A stretch of DNA of 49,626 bases from an uncultured Planctomycetota bacterium (GCA_903892515.1 CAITIS010000057.1:1-49626); one strand, 5' to 3'. Shown: positions 23,643 through 36,242, numbered from the stretch's first letter. The notes: generated by a model not told the origin, from the sequence alone. Numbers and translations: made by a program.

Positions 23643-26192
23643 ATGTCCAACTCACCGGCCAGAGCGTCGCACACGGGGCGGCTAGCTTCTCTTGCGCTGG
23701 CCGGCGGCGTGCTGCTTTGGCTGGGGCTGTTCGTCTGGCCGCTGGGGCAAATGCTGGTGTCGATCGCCCTGCCTTGTCCGCCCTCTGCCGCCACCGAGAC
23801 GATGGCAACGGCGCAGTGGTGGCTGCTCGTGCTGCGCTCGCTGGGCTGGGCGAGCCTGGTAGCGACCTGCGCGGTGGTTTTGGGCTACGTGCCGGGAAAG
23901 CTTGTCGGCGGCATCTTCTCGGCGCACAGCCGATCGCGACAGTCGGCCTGGCTGTTCTTACTGCTCTCGCCGCTGCTGCTGCCGGCGTACGTGTTGTACT
24001 ACGCCTGGTCGCTGCCGTTGAGCCCGACGAGCCCGCTGGGCAAGTGGCTGATGTCGCAGCCAAGCCTGGCCAGCGGCATCGCCCAGGCCCTGTCGCTGCT
24101 GGCGGTGGTGCTGTGGTTCTGGCCCCTGGCGGCGCTGCTGCTGGCGCAAGGCTGGCGGAATATCGACCCGGGCATCATGGAAAACGCCGCGCTGGACGCC
24201 CAGCCATGGCAGCGGGCCTGGCACGTGATGCTGCCGTTGCTGCGGTCGCCGCTGCTGCTGGCCTGGAGCGTCTGCGCTGCCCTGGCCATGACGGAATTCA
24301 CCGCCTTCCATCTGGCCGGGCTGCGCACCGCGGGCACGGAACTGTCCGTGATGTACGATCTGACGGGCAGCGCCTCAGCCGTGGTGCAGCGCGCCTGGCC
24401 GCTGGTGCTGCCGGCGGGGGGCATCGCCCTGGTCCTGCTGTGCTCGCCGATCATGCACGCCAGCCCGCGCGAGGGCTTGGCCCGGCCAGCGGGCTCGATC
24501 CGATCCGGCCGGACTCTGCGGGCGGTGGTGTTGGGCCTGCTGGGCATATCGATCATCGTCCCCGTGTGCCTGCTGCTGCAAGCCACGCGCGGCATCGAAC
24601 CGTTGCGGAGATTCCTGGCGATGCACTGGGACGAATTGGCCTGTTCATCTGGCGTGTCGGCCGCTGGTGCGGTCGCGTGCCTGGCGATTTCCGCCACGGC
24701 CATGGCGCTGTCCCGCTGCGGCAGCCACAGCCGAGGGTTGGCAATGCTTTCGCGCGTGATGCGGTACACGATTCTCCTGGCCATGTTCCTGCCGCCGGTG
24801 CTGCTGGCTTCGGCCGTGCTGGAGGCGATGGCCGGCAGCCATCTTCCCGCCGGCCTGCGCGAGAGCCCGCTGGTGGTGTCCTGGGGCCTGACGCTGCGGT
24901 ATGCCGGGGCGGCGCTGGTGCTGATGCATCTGGCCATGGGCAGCCGGGACCGGCAGCTGGCGGAAATGGCGGCCATCGACGGCGCCAGCGCCACGCAGGC
25001 ATGGTGGCACGTGCATCTGCCGCGGCTCTGGCCGACGCTGGCGGGCTGCTTTGTGCTGGTGGGCATGCTGGGCATGACGGAGGTGCCCTCCACCATGATA
25101 CTGCTGCCGCCGGGCGTGCCGAACTTCGCCCAGCGGCTGATGAACCAGATGCACTACGCCCGCGACGCCCAGGTCATCGCCTCCTGCCTGGTGCTGTGCG
25201 GCGTGTACGTGCTGCTGGCCTTGCTGGTGGCAGTGCTATTGAAGCGCAAGGGCGGCGGCATCGCGGTGACGACCACGCTGCTGCTCATGTTGGTGCTGGC
25301 CGGCGGCTGCCAGAAATCCAGCCACAGCGACCAGGCCACCTGCGTCGGGAGCTTCGGCGCGACGGGCACCGAGAATGGCCGGTTCGTGTATCCCCGGGCC
25401 ATCGACGTTTGCCGCGATGGCTCGGTCGTCGTCATCGACAAGCTGGCGCGCGTGCAGCGGTTTAGCCCGAGCGGTGAATTCATCGCCGGTTTCGCCATGC
25501 CGCAGTCGGAAAATGGCAAGCCCACCGGCGTCTCCACCGGCCCCGGGGGCGACCTGTACGTCGCCGACACGCACTATCACCGGGTCATGGTCTTTGCCTC
25601 CGACGGCACGCTCAAGCGGCAGTGGGGCCAGTTCGGCCAGGAGGGCGGCAGTTTCATCTACCCCACCGATGTGGCCTTTGCCGGCGGCAAGATCCTGGTC
25701 AGCGAATACGGCGGGAACGACCGCATCAACGTCTTTGACAGCCAGGGCCATTTCCTGCACAGCTTCGGTTCCCCCGGCTCAGGCCCCGGCCAGTTCGCCC
25801 GGCCACAATCCATGGCGGTGGACGAGGCCCGCAATCGCCTGTACGTCAGCGATGCCTGCAATCACCGCATCGCCGTGTACGATCTGAAGGCGTGCCTGGC
25901 CGGCGCCAACGTAGATTTGCCGCGGTACATCGGCTCGGGCGGGACGGCTGCGGGGCAGTTGCGGTATCCTTACGGCTTGGCCATCGCCAGTGGCGGCAAC
26001 CTGGTCGTGGCCGAATACGGGAATAATCGCGTCCAGGTCTTCGACCCCGCTGGGCGCAGCGTAGCCGTACTGGGCGAGGCGGGACGCGACATGGGGCAAT
26101 TGGCGTATCCCTGGGCCGTCGCGATCGGCGGCGACGGCATACTGTACGTGGTCGACTCGGGAAATAATCGAATTCAACGATGGCGGCTTTAG
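23643..26192 (+). CDS. ABC permease (two modules) fused to NHL-propeller lipoprotein
   Basis: An 849-residue fusion. Residues 1-540 form a dual-module importer permease, with EAA-type loops ALDAQPWQRAWHVMLPLL and AIDGASATQAWWHVHLPRLW. Residues 542-556 then look like a complete lipoprotein signal peptide: a KRK cluster, a hydrophobic run and the lipobox LAGGC (C556). Residues 565-849 contain six NHL-type propeller blades, each ending in motifs such as LYVADTHYHRVMVF, LYVSDACNHRIAVY, VVAEYGNNRVQVF and YVVDSGNNRIQRW. No stop codon separates the two parts. AAGGGCGGCGG lies before an in-frame GTG at 25266, so an internal start could also give a free propeller lipoprotein. It overlaps the following VWA gene by 13 bp. 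Alternatively, an ancestral stop was lost. Confidence 0.85.
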   Translation: MSNSPARASHTGRLASLALAGGVLLWLGLFVWPLGQMLVSIALPCPPSAATETMATAQWWLLVLRSLGWASLVATCAVVLGYVPGKLVGGIFSAHSRSRQSAWLFLLLSPLLLPAYVLYYAWSLPLSPTSPLGKWLMSQPSLASGIAQALSLLAVVLWFWPLAALLLAQGWRNIDPGIMENAALDAQPWQRAWHVMLPLLRSPLLLAWSVCAALAMTEFTAFHLAGLRTAGTELSVMYDLTGSASAVVQRAWPLVLPAGGIALVLLCSPIMHASPREGLARPAGSIRSGRTLRAVVLGLLGISIIVPVCLLLQATRGIEPLRRFLAMHWDELACSSGVSAAGAVACLAISATAMALSRCGSHSRGLAMLSRVMRYTILLAMFLPPVLLASAVLEAMAGSHLPAGLRESPLVVSWGLTLRYAGAALVLMHLAMGSRDRQLAEMAAIDGASATQAWWHVHLPRLWPTLAGCFVLVGMLGMTEVPSTMILLPPGVPNFAQRLMNQMHYARDAQVIASCLVLCGVYVLLALLVAVLLKRKGGGIAVTTTLLLMLVLAGGCQKSSHSDQATCVGSFGATGTENGRFVYPRAIDVCRDGSVVVIDKLARVQRFSPSGEFIAGFAMPQSENGKPTGVSTGPGGDLYVADTHYHRVMVFASDGTLKRQWGQFGQEGGSFIYPTDVAFAGGKILVSEYGGNDRINVFDSQGHFLHSFGSPGSGPGQFARPQSMAVDEARNRLYVSDACNHRIAVYDLKACLAGANVDLPRYIGSGGTAAGQLRYPYGLAIASGGNLVVAEYGNNRVQVFDPAGRSVAVLGEAGRDMGQLAYPWAVAIGGDGILYVVDSGNNRIQRWRL

Positions 26193-29145
26193 GCCCAACA
26201 ACCGGTTTGACGCTGTCGCATCCAGCCTGGCTGGTGCTATGCCTGCTGGTCGTGCCGATCATCTGGCTGGGCTGGCGGCAGCTGGCCTCGCTGGGGCCGG
26301 TGCGGCGCGTTCTGGCGGCCGTGTTGCGCTGCCTGGTGGTGGCGCTGGCGGCGTTGATCCTGGCGCAGCCGCAACTGACGCGGAAGAATCCGCAGATCAC
26401 GGTCATCGCCGTGCTGGATCGCAGCCAGTCGATTCCGCCGGGCTTGCAGGATTCGGCCTTGGCGTATCTCGATGCCGCGCTGGCGGGCAAGAAACCGGCC
26501 GAGCAGTTCGCGCTGGTGGACGTGGCAGAGGCGGCGCGAATCTCCAAGCTGCCCTCATTGGACGCCACGTTCCGGCATCGCAACACCAGCCTCACTGGTT
26601 TGCAGACGCGCCTGGCCACGGGGCTGGAAATGGCGCTGGCCATCGCTCCGCCCGACTCGGCCAGCCGCATCCTGCTGCTCAGCGACGGCAACGAGACCTC
26701 CGGCGACGCCCGCCAGACCGCCCGCACGGCCGCCGCCAATGGCATCCCCATCGACGTGCTGCCCCTGCGCTACACGCACCCCAACGAGGTCATCTTCGCC
26801 AGCCTGTCGGCCCCGGCCAAGGCCCGCAGCAACCAGACCGTGCCGCTGCGATTCGTGCTCAAGAGCACCGCCCCGGCCAGCGGCAGGCTGCTGCTGACCC
26901 TCAACGGCAAGCCGGTGGCCATCGGCGAGAATGGCGAGGTCGAAGCCCCCATCACCTTGCACAGCGGCACCAACGTCAAGACGGTCTCGCTGCCGCTGGG
27001 GTCGCGCGGTGCCCATGAATTCCGCGCCACCTTCACGCCCGATGACCCCACCCAGGACAGCATCACAGCCAACAACACCGCCAGTGGCATCACCATGGTT
27101 TCGGGGCCCGGGCTGGTCCTGGTGGTGGACGACGGCACGGCCGGCGAGGCCATCGCCGCGGCGCTGAAAGACGCCAAGATCGAAACGCGCCGCATCGTGG
27201 CCGGCGAGTTCCCGAGCGAACTGACCAGCCTGCTGGACGTGGACGCGATCGTGCTGGTCAACGCCCACAACTCGCGATTCACGCAACAGCAGCAGGAGCT
27301 GATGTGCCTGTACGTCACGCAGACCGGCGGCGGGCTGGTGATGGTCGGCGGGCCCGACTCCTTCGGCGCCGGCGGCTGGATCGGTTCGCCACTGGAGGCG
27401 ATCCTGCCGGTGGATATGGACCCGCCGCAGAAGCGCCAGCTGCCCAAAGGCGCGCTGGTCTTGATCATGCACGCCTGCGAGATTCCCGAGGGCAATTACT
27501 GGGGCAAGAAGGTCGCCGGCGCCGCCATCAACAGCCTCAGCCAGATGGACATGGCCGGCGTGGTGCAGTACGGCTGGAATACCGGCCAGCCAAACTGGGT
27601 CTTCCCCTTCCAGGTGCTAAGCGACAAGGGCCGGGCCATCGCCGCCATCGACAAGATGGAGATGGGCGACATGCCCGACTTCGGCCCGCCCATGCAGGCC
27701 GCCTACGACGAGCTGGTCAAGTGCGACGCTGCCGCCAAGCACGTGATCATCATCAGCGACGGCGACCCGCGCCGGCCCGGCAATGAGCTGATCCAGAAGT
27801 ACAAGGACGCCAAGATCACCTGCTCGGGCGTCGGCATCAATCCGCACTCGCCCGCCGACGTCGGCAGCCTGTACGACATCGCCACTTCGACCGGCGGGCG
27901 TTTCTACCAGGCCCAGGACCCGCAGTCGCTGCCGCAGATCTTCATTCGCGAGGCCCAGGTGGTGCGGAGGCCGCTGATATTGGAAGAGCCCACGCTGCCG
28001 CAGGCGCAGTTCTCGCTGCACGAGATTCTCCGCGGCGTCACCGACCTGCCGAGCCTGGACGGCCTGATCGTCACCGGTTCTAAGGGCGGGTTGGCGCAGT
28101 TGATCCTGACCAATGCCAAGGGCGATCCGCTGCTGGCGGCCACGCAGGCGGGGCTGGGGCGGTGCGTCGCCTTCACCAGCTCCGCCGACGGCCGGTGGGC
28201 TAGGAACTGGCTGGCGTGGGGCGGCTTTGGACGCTTTTGGGAGCAGGTCGTGCGCTGGGCGGGCAAGCCCGCGCAGTCCACGGAATGCGATGTCCAGGCC
28301 GACGTGCAGGGCACGCAGGTAACCGTCTCCGTCGAGACCAGCGATGCTGCCGGCAAGAGCATCCCGCTGGCGCAGATTTCCGGGCAGATCATCGCCCCGG
28401 ACTTATCCAGCAGGCTGCTGGCGCTGGAGCAGGCCGGGCCCGGCAAATTCCGCGGCGACTTTCAGGCCGACAGCGGCGGCAGCTACATGCTGGTCCTGAG
28501 CTACACCAAGGCCGGCCAGGAAAAGACCATCGGCCACGTCCACACCGCCATCAGCGTGCCGCTGGCCCCGGAGTTCCGGGACGCTGCTGACAACGCCGCC
28601 ATGCTGCGCGAGATCGCCGACATCACCGGTGGCCGGGTGCTCTCATCCGATCCGGGCCAGGGGCTCTTCGAGGCCAAGGGCTTGAAGGTGCCGCACTGGT
28701 CGCGGCCGCTGACGGCCGAACTGATCTGCATCTGGCTGGGGCTGTTCCTGCTGGATGTGGCCGTGAGGCGCGTGGCCGTTGATGTCGCCGCCATCGCCCG
28801 CCGAGTCGCGCGTGCGCTGGCTCGTTTGCGCGGCGCCGCCCCGGCAGCCCAGGCCACGCTGGAGCAGCTCAAGAGCAAGAAGGCAGAGGTTCAGCAGCAG
28901 TGGACGGCGCGAAGGGCAGCACGCTACGCCGGCGCTGATAAGCCCCAAGCCCAGACCGGGCCGGCCCCGCTTCCACTGGAGAAGCCCGCAGCCACAACTG
29001 CGCCGGCCCCGGCCTCGCCAGAACAGAAACAGCCGCCACCAGCACCAGCCACGTCGCACTTGCAGCAGTTGCTGCGAGCCAAGCGCCAGGCCAAAGCCAA
29101 GCCCAAGGGCGACCAGGACGAAAACCATCCAGCAGGAGAAGGACA

Positions 29146-29149
<4 letters not shown>
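26180..29149 (+). CDS. Large membrane protein with two VWA domains and a glutamine amidotransferase-like region
   Basis: A 989-residue protein. Two N-terminal helices (about residues 12-32, 40-62) precede a first VWA domain with the metal site D80-R-S-Q-S. Beta-sandwich segments follow (about 200-300), then a class I glutamine amidotransferase-like domain (VVDDGTAGEAI, VDAIVLVNAHNSRF, GGGLVMVGGPDSFGAGGW) without an obvious catalytic cysteine, and a second VWA-like domain (about 425-590). A late helix (ELICIWLGLFLLDVAV, about 845-870) leads to a Lys/Ala/Pro-rich cytoplasmic tail. Such proteins accompany MoxR and DUF58 genes, and the MoxR start overlaps its stop. Probably a MoxR substrate or envelope scaffold. 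Confidence 0.85.
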
Positions 29150-30210
<1,061 letters not shown>

Positions 30211-30223
30211 AACATGCCAAGCC

Positions 30224-30255
30224 ATGACGCAGGAATTTGATGACGCAGAAATTTA
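30224..30255 (+). repeat. 16-bp tandem duplication at the DUF58 start
   Basis: ATGACGCAGGAATTTG (30224-30239) is followed directly by ATGACGCAGAAATTTA (30240-30255), with 14 of 16 bases the same. The first copy starts a 14-codon frame (MTQEFDDAEIYQLS) in another phase, and its AGGA serves as ribosome binding site for the real start in the second copy. Confidence 0.7.
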
Positions 30256-31139
30256 CCAACTTAGCTGAGCTGTTGGGGCGAGAGTTTCTCGCCCGCCTCG
30301 ACGGCTTGGACGTGCTGACACGCCGAATCCTGCAAGGCCGTCTGCAGGGCGAGCGGCGCAGCAAGCGCCGTGGCCAGAGCGTGGAGTTCGCCGAACATCG
30401 GCCTTATGCCCTGGGCGACGACATGCGCTTCGTTGATTGGAACACGTACGCCCGGCTGGAGCAGCTCTTCCTCAAGCTCTTCCTGGAGGAGCAGGACCTG
30501 ACCGTCCACGTGCTGCTGGATGTCAGCGGCTCGACCCAGCAGGGCCAGCCGTCCAAGTCGCTGGCCATGCTGCGCCTGGCGGCCGCCCTGAGCTACGTGG
30601 CGCTGGTGAACAACAACCGCCTGACGGTCAGCGCCTTTGCCGACGGCCTGCTGGGCCAGGTGGCCAACCTCCGTGGCCGGGTGAGCGTGCAACGACTTTC
30701 CGCGTTCCTGCTGAATCTCGACAGCGGCGGCTCGTCAGACTTCGACAAGGCCTGCCGGCAACTGGAGGCCGGCCGGGTCGGTTCGGGCGTGACCGTCGTG
30801 ATATCCGACTTCTTGTTCAAGGAGGGCTACCAGGAGGGCCTAAAGCGACTGAGCGGGCCGCGGTACGACCTGTTCGCACTTCAGTTGCTCAGCCCGCAGG
30901 AGCTTTCGCCCGACCTGACCGGGGACTTGCGGCTGCGGGACGTGGAAGATTCCGACCTGGCCGAGGTGACCATCAGCCGCGCGCTGCTGGATTACTACAA
31001 GCGCAACGTGGCGGCGTACTGCAACGAACTGTCCGCCTTCTGCACGCGGCGCGGCTCTGGCTACATGCTGGCCCGCTCCGATGAGCCGACCCAGGGGCTC
31101 GTGCTGAACGCCCTGCGGCGAAAGGGGCTGCTGCAATGA
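30240..31139 (+). CDS. DUF58 family protein with VWA-like domain
   Basis: A 299-residue cytosolic protein of the DUF58 family, which pairs with MoxR. The hallmark YALGDDMRFVDWNTYARL (about residues 58-75) is followed by a VWA-type fold with the metal site D94-V-S-G-S (LLDVSGSTQ) and VTVVISDFLF. The C-terminal half adds helices ending in a GLVLNALRRKGLLQ tail. I chose ATG 30240 with AGGA upstream; TTG 30237 is in frame. The stop overlaps the next gene's ATG. DUF58 proteins are thought to deliver MoxR action to membrane VWA partners. A 16-bp duplication covers the start. Confidence 0.92.
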   Translation: MTQKFTNLAELLGREFLARLDGLDVLTRRILQGRLQGERRSKRRGQSVEFAEHRPYALGDDMRFVDWNTYARLEQLFLKLFLEEQDLTVHVLLDVSGSTQQGQPSKSLAMLRLAAALSYVALVNNNRLTVSAFADGLLGQVANLRGRVSVQRLSAFLLNLDSGGSSDFDKACRQLEAGRVGSGVTVVISDFLFKEGYQEGLKRLSGPRYDLFALQLLSPQELSPDLTGDLRLRDVEDSDLAEVTISRALLDYYKRNVAAYCNELSAFCTRRGSGYMLARSDEPTQGLVLNALRRKGLLQ

Positions 31140-33136
31140 CCTTCCTGGCCCCTTGGCTAGCTGCGTCCGCCGCCGCCATCGCCGTGCCGCTGCTGGTGCT
31201 GCTGTACTTCCTGAAGCTCCGGCGGCGGGAAATGCCCATCTCCAGCACGCTGCTGTGGAAGCGGGCCGTGCAGGATCTTCAGGTCAACGCCCCGTTCCAG
31301 CATCTGCGGAAAAACCTGCTGCTCCTGCTGCAAGTTCTGGTGCTGATAGCGGGGCTCTTGGCGCTGTCGGGCCCGGTGCTGCTGCGCGACGGCTCGCCGG
31401 CCAAGCGATACGTGCTGCTGATCGATCGTTCTGCCAGCATGAACGCCACCGACGTGCTGCCCAGCCGGCTGGAGGTCGCCAAGGACGAAGCGGGCAAGCT
31501 CGTGGCGACGATGCGCACCCCTTCGGCGCTGTCGCTGGCCAGCCGGGCCGATGAGGCCATGGTCGTGGCCTTCGACGAGCACGCCCGCGTCATGTGCAAC
31601 TTCACCTCCGACAAGCGACAGCTGCTCTCGGCCATTGCCGCCATCACGCCCGGCGACGGCGGCACGAGGATCGACGAGGCCATCCTGATGGCCAAAGCCT
31701 TCGGCTCGGCCCCCGGCGAAGCGGCCAACGCTCGCGGCTCCGGCGTGCAGGCGCAGCTCGAACTGTTCAGCGATGGCCGGCTGGGCGACGCAGCCGCGCA
31801 TCGTGACGAGGCCGGGGCTTCCTCTCGACCGGCGGCGGATGCGGCGATATCGCTCCAGGAGGGCGAGCTGGCCTTCCACGCCATCGGCAGCGGCGGGCAG
31901 AATGTCGGCGTCACCGCCATGCAGGCCCGCCGCGGCTACGAGAACCCGCAGGAAGTCGAAGTCTACGCCACCGTAGCTAACTTCGGCACGGACCTCGTCA
32001 CGTGCGACGCGCAGTTGAGTCTGGACGGCGCGATTCAGTCGGTGCAATCCGTCCAGTTGCCGCCAACGGCCAACGATCAGCCCGGCGTGCTGTCGCTGAC
32101 GTTCGCGCTGGAAATGCCCACCGGCGGCGTGCTGGAACTGCGCTGCCTGCCCAAGAGCAGCCAGAATTTCCTGGGCAGTGACGACGCGGCCTGGGCCGTC
32201 CTGCCGCCGCCGCGAAACCTGGCGGTCTGCCTGGTGACCGACGGCAATGGGCCGCTGCTGTCGGCCTTGAAGGCCTGCCCGCTGGAGCGGCTGGAGGTCA
32301 AGAGCCCCGCGGAGTTTGACGCCATCGACTTTGGCTCGCTGCCGCCCGAAAAGGGCTACGACGTGATCGTGCTAGACCGCCACGCCCCGGCCAAGCTGCC
32401 GCGCGGGCGGTTCGTCGTCTTCGGCTCGCCGCCAGCAGCCAGCGGGGCCACGGCCACGGGATCGCTGGAAAACCAGGTCGTGCTCGATTGGCATTCCAAC
32501 CACCCGATCCTCCAGTACGTGAACATGGCCAATCTCTTTGCCGCCAAGGCGTACAAGCTCTCCCTGCCGGCCGACTCGTCCGTGCTGGCCGAGTTCGCAT
32601 CCGCCCCGGCGCTGGCGCTGGTGCGAAACCAGGGCAGCCTGTTCCTGCTGGCGCCATTCGACTGCCTGGAGACGAACTGGCCCTTCGAGCCATCCTTTGT
32701 GATGTTCTGCTACAACGCCCTGGGCTTCTTATCCCTGGACGGCACGCAGACCGGCCAGCTCGCGCTGCCCGTCGGCGCTCCATTCAGCTTGGAGGGTCTG
32801 CCGACGCAGGCGCGGGGCGTTGTCACGGGGCCAGGCGCCACGACGGCCGTACAGGTCAACGCCTCGGGAATCCTGCGGTTCCCCGGCACCGGCAGAGTCG
32901 GCGTATACCGATTGGAGCTGGCCAACCTGCCGGCGACAACTTTTGCGGTCAACCTGCTCAGCGCCCAGGAAAGCGACATCAAGCCGGCCACGCGGCTGGC
33001 CGTGGGCAATCAGCAGGTTCTCGCCCAGGCCGCCCAGCAGAAGGGCAATCTGGAGCTTTGGCCCTGGCTGATTCTGCTGGGGCTGGTTGGAATCCTGTTG
33101 GAGTGGTGGGTGTACAGCCGTAAACTCAGGCTATAA
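31136..33136 (+). CDS. BatA-type membrane protein with VWA domain
   Basis: A 666-residue membrane protein. It begins with the two-helix BatA domain: residues 1-25 (FLAPWLAASAAAIAVPLLVL), a basic loop LKLRRREMPISSTLLWKR and a second helix (about 58-82). A VWA domain follows with the metal site D97-R-S-A-S and GDGGTRIDEAIL. The central part is beta-rich and a GATase-like VVFGSP segment is visible; a last helix (LWPWLILLGLVGILLEWWVY) ends at residue 662. Typical partner of MoxR/DUF58. Its ATG overlaps the DUF58 stop, confirming operon structure. Confidence 0.9.
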   Translation: MTFLAPWLAASAAAIAVPLLVLLYFLKLRRREMPISSTLLWKRAVQDLQVNAPFQHLRKNLLLLLQVLVLIAGLLALSGPVLLRDGSPAKRYVLLIDRSASMNATDVLPSRLEVAKDEAGKLVATMRTPSALSLASRADEAMVVAFDEHARVMCNFTSDKRQLLSAIAAITPGDGGTRIDEAILMAKAFGSAPGEAANARGSGVQAQLELFSDGRLGDAAAHRDEAGASSRPAADAAISLQEGELAFHAIGSGGQNVGVTAMQARRGYENPQEVEVYATVANFGTDLVTCDAQLSLDGAIQSVQSVQLPPTANDQPGVLSLTFALEMPTGGVLELRCLPKSSQNFLGSDDAAWAVLPPPRNLAVCLVTDGNGPLLSALKACPLERLEVKSPAEFDAIDFGSLPPEKGYDVIVLDRHAPAKLPRGRFVVFGSPPAASGATATGSLENQVVLDWHSNHPILQYVNMANLFAAKAYKLSLPADSSVLAEFASAPALALVRNQGSLFLLAPFDCLETNWPFEPSFVMFCYNALGFLSLDGTQTGQLALPVGAPFSLEGLPTQARGVVTGPGATTAVQVNASGILRFPGTGRVGVYRLELANLPATTFAVNLLSAQESDIKPATRLAVGNQQVLAQAAQQKGNLELWPWLILLGLVGILLEWWVYSRKLRL

Positions 33137-33157
33137 CCGCTAGGTTGGAGACCGGCC

Positions 33158-35156
33158 ATGGGGCGTTTGCACTGGGGCTTCTTTCTCTTGCTGGCATGGA
33201 CGAGCGTGGCTTCGGCTGCGACGTCGGCCGATCCCTTCAACGTGGACATGAATTTGGGCTGGGACGGCGCCTACCGCGTCGGCCGCTGGTCGCCGGTGGA
33301 AATCGGCATCTCCACGAACCTCAAGCAGCCCTTCGGCGGCAGCGTGATACTGGACGCCCGCCAGGACGACCTCCACCGCATGGCCATCGCACACCCCTTC
33401 GTCGTCACCGACCAGGCCCCGGCCAGGATCAGCCTGGCCACGAAACTGTCTCCGTTGTACGACCGCTCCGGCTGTCAGCTCTCGCTGGTAGATGACAAGG
33501 GGCGGACCGTCTGGACGAACGACTACGAGCTGTGGAATCTCGGGCAGGGCAGGAACACTTCATTCGTCCCGCCCTCGCAGCTCTTTGTGGGAGTGTGTGG
33601 CAAGCGCGGCTTTTCCTTGACGCGGCTGGGCGAGAATTTCATCGTCCAGAAAGAAGCCGGCGAGCCCGACAAGATCGTCGTGAAGGAAAAACTCGCCCCG
33701 GCCCTGCCCTGGGACTGGACGGGGTACGACTGCCTCGACGTGCTCATCCTGTACGATGTTGACTGGGCAACGCTCCGGCCACAGCAGGTTGGGGCCATCC
33801 GCGACTGGGTCTCGCGCGGCGGACGGCTGATGCTGATCCTGGGCGCCCATCCGCTGCCGCAAGACAGCGGGCTGCAAGGCCTGTTGCCGGTGAAGATCGG
33901 CGAGATGCGATCGCGCGACGTGGAGCCTTCCGAACTCATCGAGCGCATCAGCGTCACGCCGCGCACCGTCAACGCCCGCGAGCTGGAGATTCTTGATCCG
34001 CGTCTGTGCCAAGCCTGCTCGCAGGGCAAAAGTCGACTGGCGGTGACTGGCCGGTTCGGCTTTGGCCAGGTGTTGTTGCTGGGCTTCGACCCGGCCGAAC
34101 TGGAGCAAGTCACCGCCGAGGTCGCCACCGAGCAGTGGAGCACGTGGCTTGCCGATATTGCCCTGCCCTTCGAGTTGGTGCCCGCCAAGGGAACGAAGGA
34201 TTTGAACAGCAACCCCTATGGCCGGCGGTTCCAATCCACGCAGGCGCAGCTGGCGAACGTCCAGCAATACCTCCAGAGCATCCCGCAGCTGCGGCCGCTG
34301 AGCGTGGGCTGGATTCTCCTGCTGCTGCTCTCGCTGGCGGTGCTGCTGGGGCCGGTGGATTATCTCGTTTTGAAGAAGCTCGACCGGCTGCCTCTGACCT
34401 GGCTCACCTCGCTGGTGATCATCGGCGGCTTCACGGCCGCGGCGTATTTCGGGGCGCGGGCGCTGCGTTCGGGCGACCTGCAACTGCGTTTCGTCAGCAG
34501 CGTCGATGCCATCCAGGACGGCCCAGCCTGGCAGAGCACCTACTACGGCATCTATGCCCCTTCCAGCGCCAACTACGAAATCGCGGCCTTGGGCAAGGGC
34601 CAGTGGTGGTCGCCGTTCAGTTTCAGCGAAGCCAACATGTACGGCTATCGCTCCTCCGACCTGGCCACCCGGACGATTGCCTGCCACCAGTACGACGGCA
34701 TGAACGTGCCGCCGGCGCTGCCCATCAACATCTGGTCGATGCAGTGCATGCAGGAGGAATGCAGTTGTGCCGATGTGCCGCTGCGCGTTACCTGGCAGGC
34801 CGGTCGCGCCACGATCACGAATACCTCTTCCTCGACGCTGAGCGATGTGGCAGTGCGCATGAAGAACACGTCGCAGATCATCGACTCCATCGGCCCGGGC
34901 CAGAGCGTCACGCTGGACTCGCCGTCGAAGACGCCCTATGGCCGGCGGTTCGCGGAGTCTGGGCAGGGAGGCAATGAAGTGTCGGCCGCAACCTTCGAGC
35001 GGAATCGAATACTGAATCGCTACATGGACGCCGGCGCGATGGTCGTGTCGGCCACGGTGGATGCGCCGCCCTCGCCACACCAGCTCGCCAAGCGTTCCGC
35101 CCACGTTACCGGCCAGCAGTCCGTGCGGCTGGTCGTCCTGCCTCCAGAGGTGAACC

Positions 35157-35164
<8 letters not shown>
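33158..35164 (+). CDS. Exported membrane protein of the BatA/MoxR cluster
   Basis: A 668-residue protein with a cleavable signal peptide (about residues 1-20), a large periplasmic beta-rich region, and two transmembrane helices at about 383-405 and 412-432 (VGWILLLLLSLAVLLGPVDYL; LTSLVIIGGFTAAAYFGA). A region near residues 215-260 (CLDVLILYDVDWATLRPQQV, GGRLMLILGAHPLP) looks like a GATase-type Rossmann fold, as in other BatA-cluster proteins. The residues after the helices are extracytoplasmic and cysteine-bearing (MQCMQEECSCADV). TTGGAG seven bases before ATG 33158 supports the start. It overlaps the ABC ATPase gene by eight bases. Exact role unknown. Confidence 0.8.
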
Positions 35165-36086
<922 letters not shown>

Positions 36087-36088
36087 GA

Positions 36089-36116
36089 GTTCTTAGTTCC
36101 TAGTTGGGAGTTCTTA
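36089..36116. repeat. Four inverted heptamer units (GTTCTTA type)
   Basis: Units are GTTCTTA, GTTCCTA, GTTGGGA and GTTCTTA. They are the reverse complement of the TAAGAAC/TAGGAAC array at 36243-36354, so the two could pair into a long stem with the 126-bp core as loop. Confidence 0.75.
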
Positions 36117-36130
36117 GAACTTCATAACCC

Positions 36131-36158
36131 GGCTCACGCCCGCCCTCGGGCGTGAGCC
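36131..36158. terminator. Strong GC-rich hairpin after the ABC ATPase gene
   Basis: GGCTCACGCCCG and CGGGCGTGAGCC form a perfect 12-bp stem around CCCT, 45 bases after the ATPase stop. No T-run follows, so it may slow or end transcription only with Rho, or protect the mRNA end. It is part of the heptamer-flanked element. Confidence 0.4.
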
Positions 36159-36242
36159 GCGCGAAGAGACGTCGACTGGGTCGCCAAAGACCACAGCCGA
36201 GGGCGGCTGTGCCACGGGCCAAACCGGTGACGAAGCCGGTCC

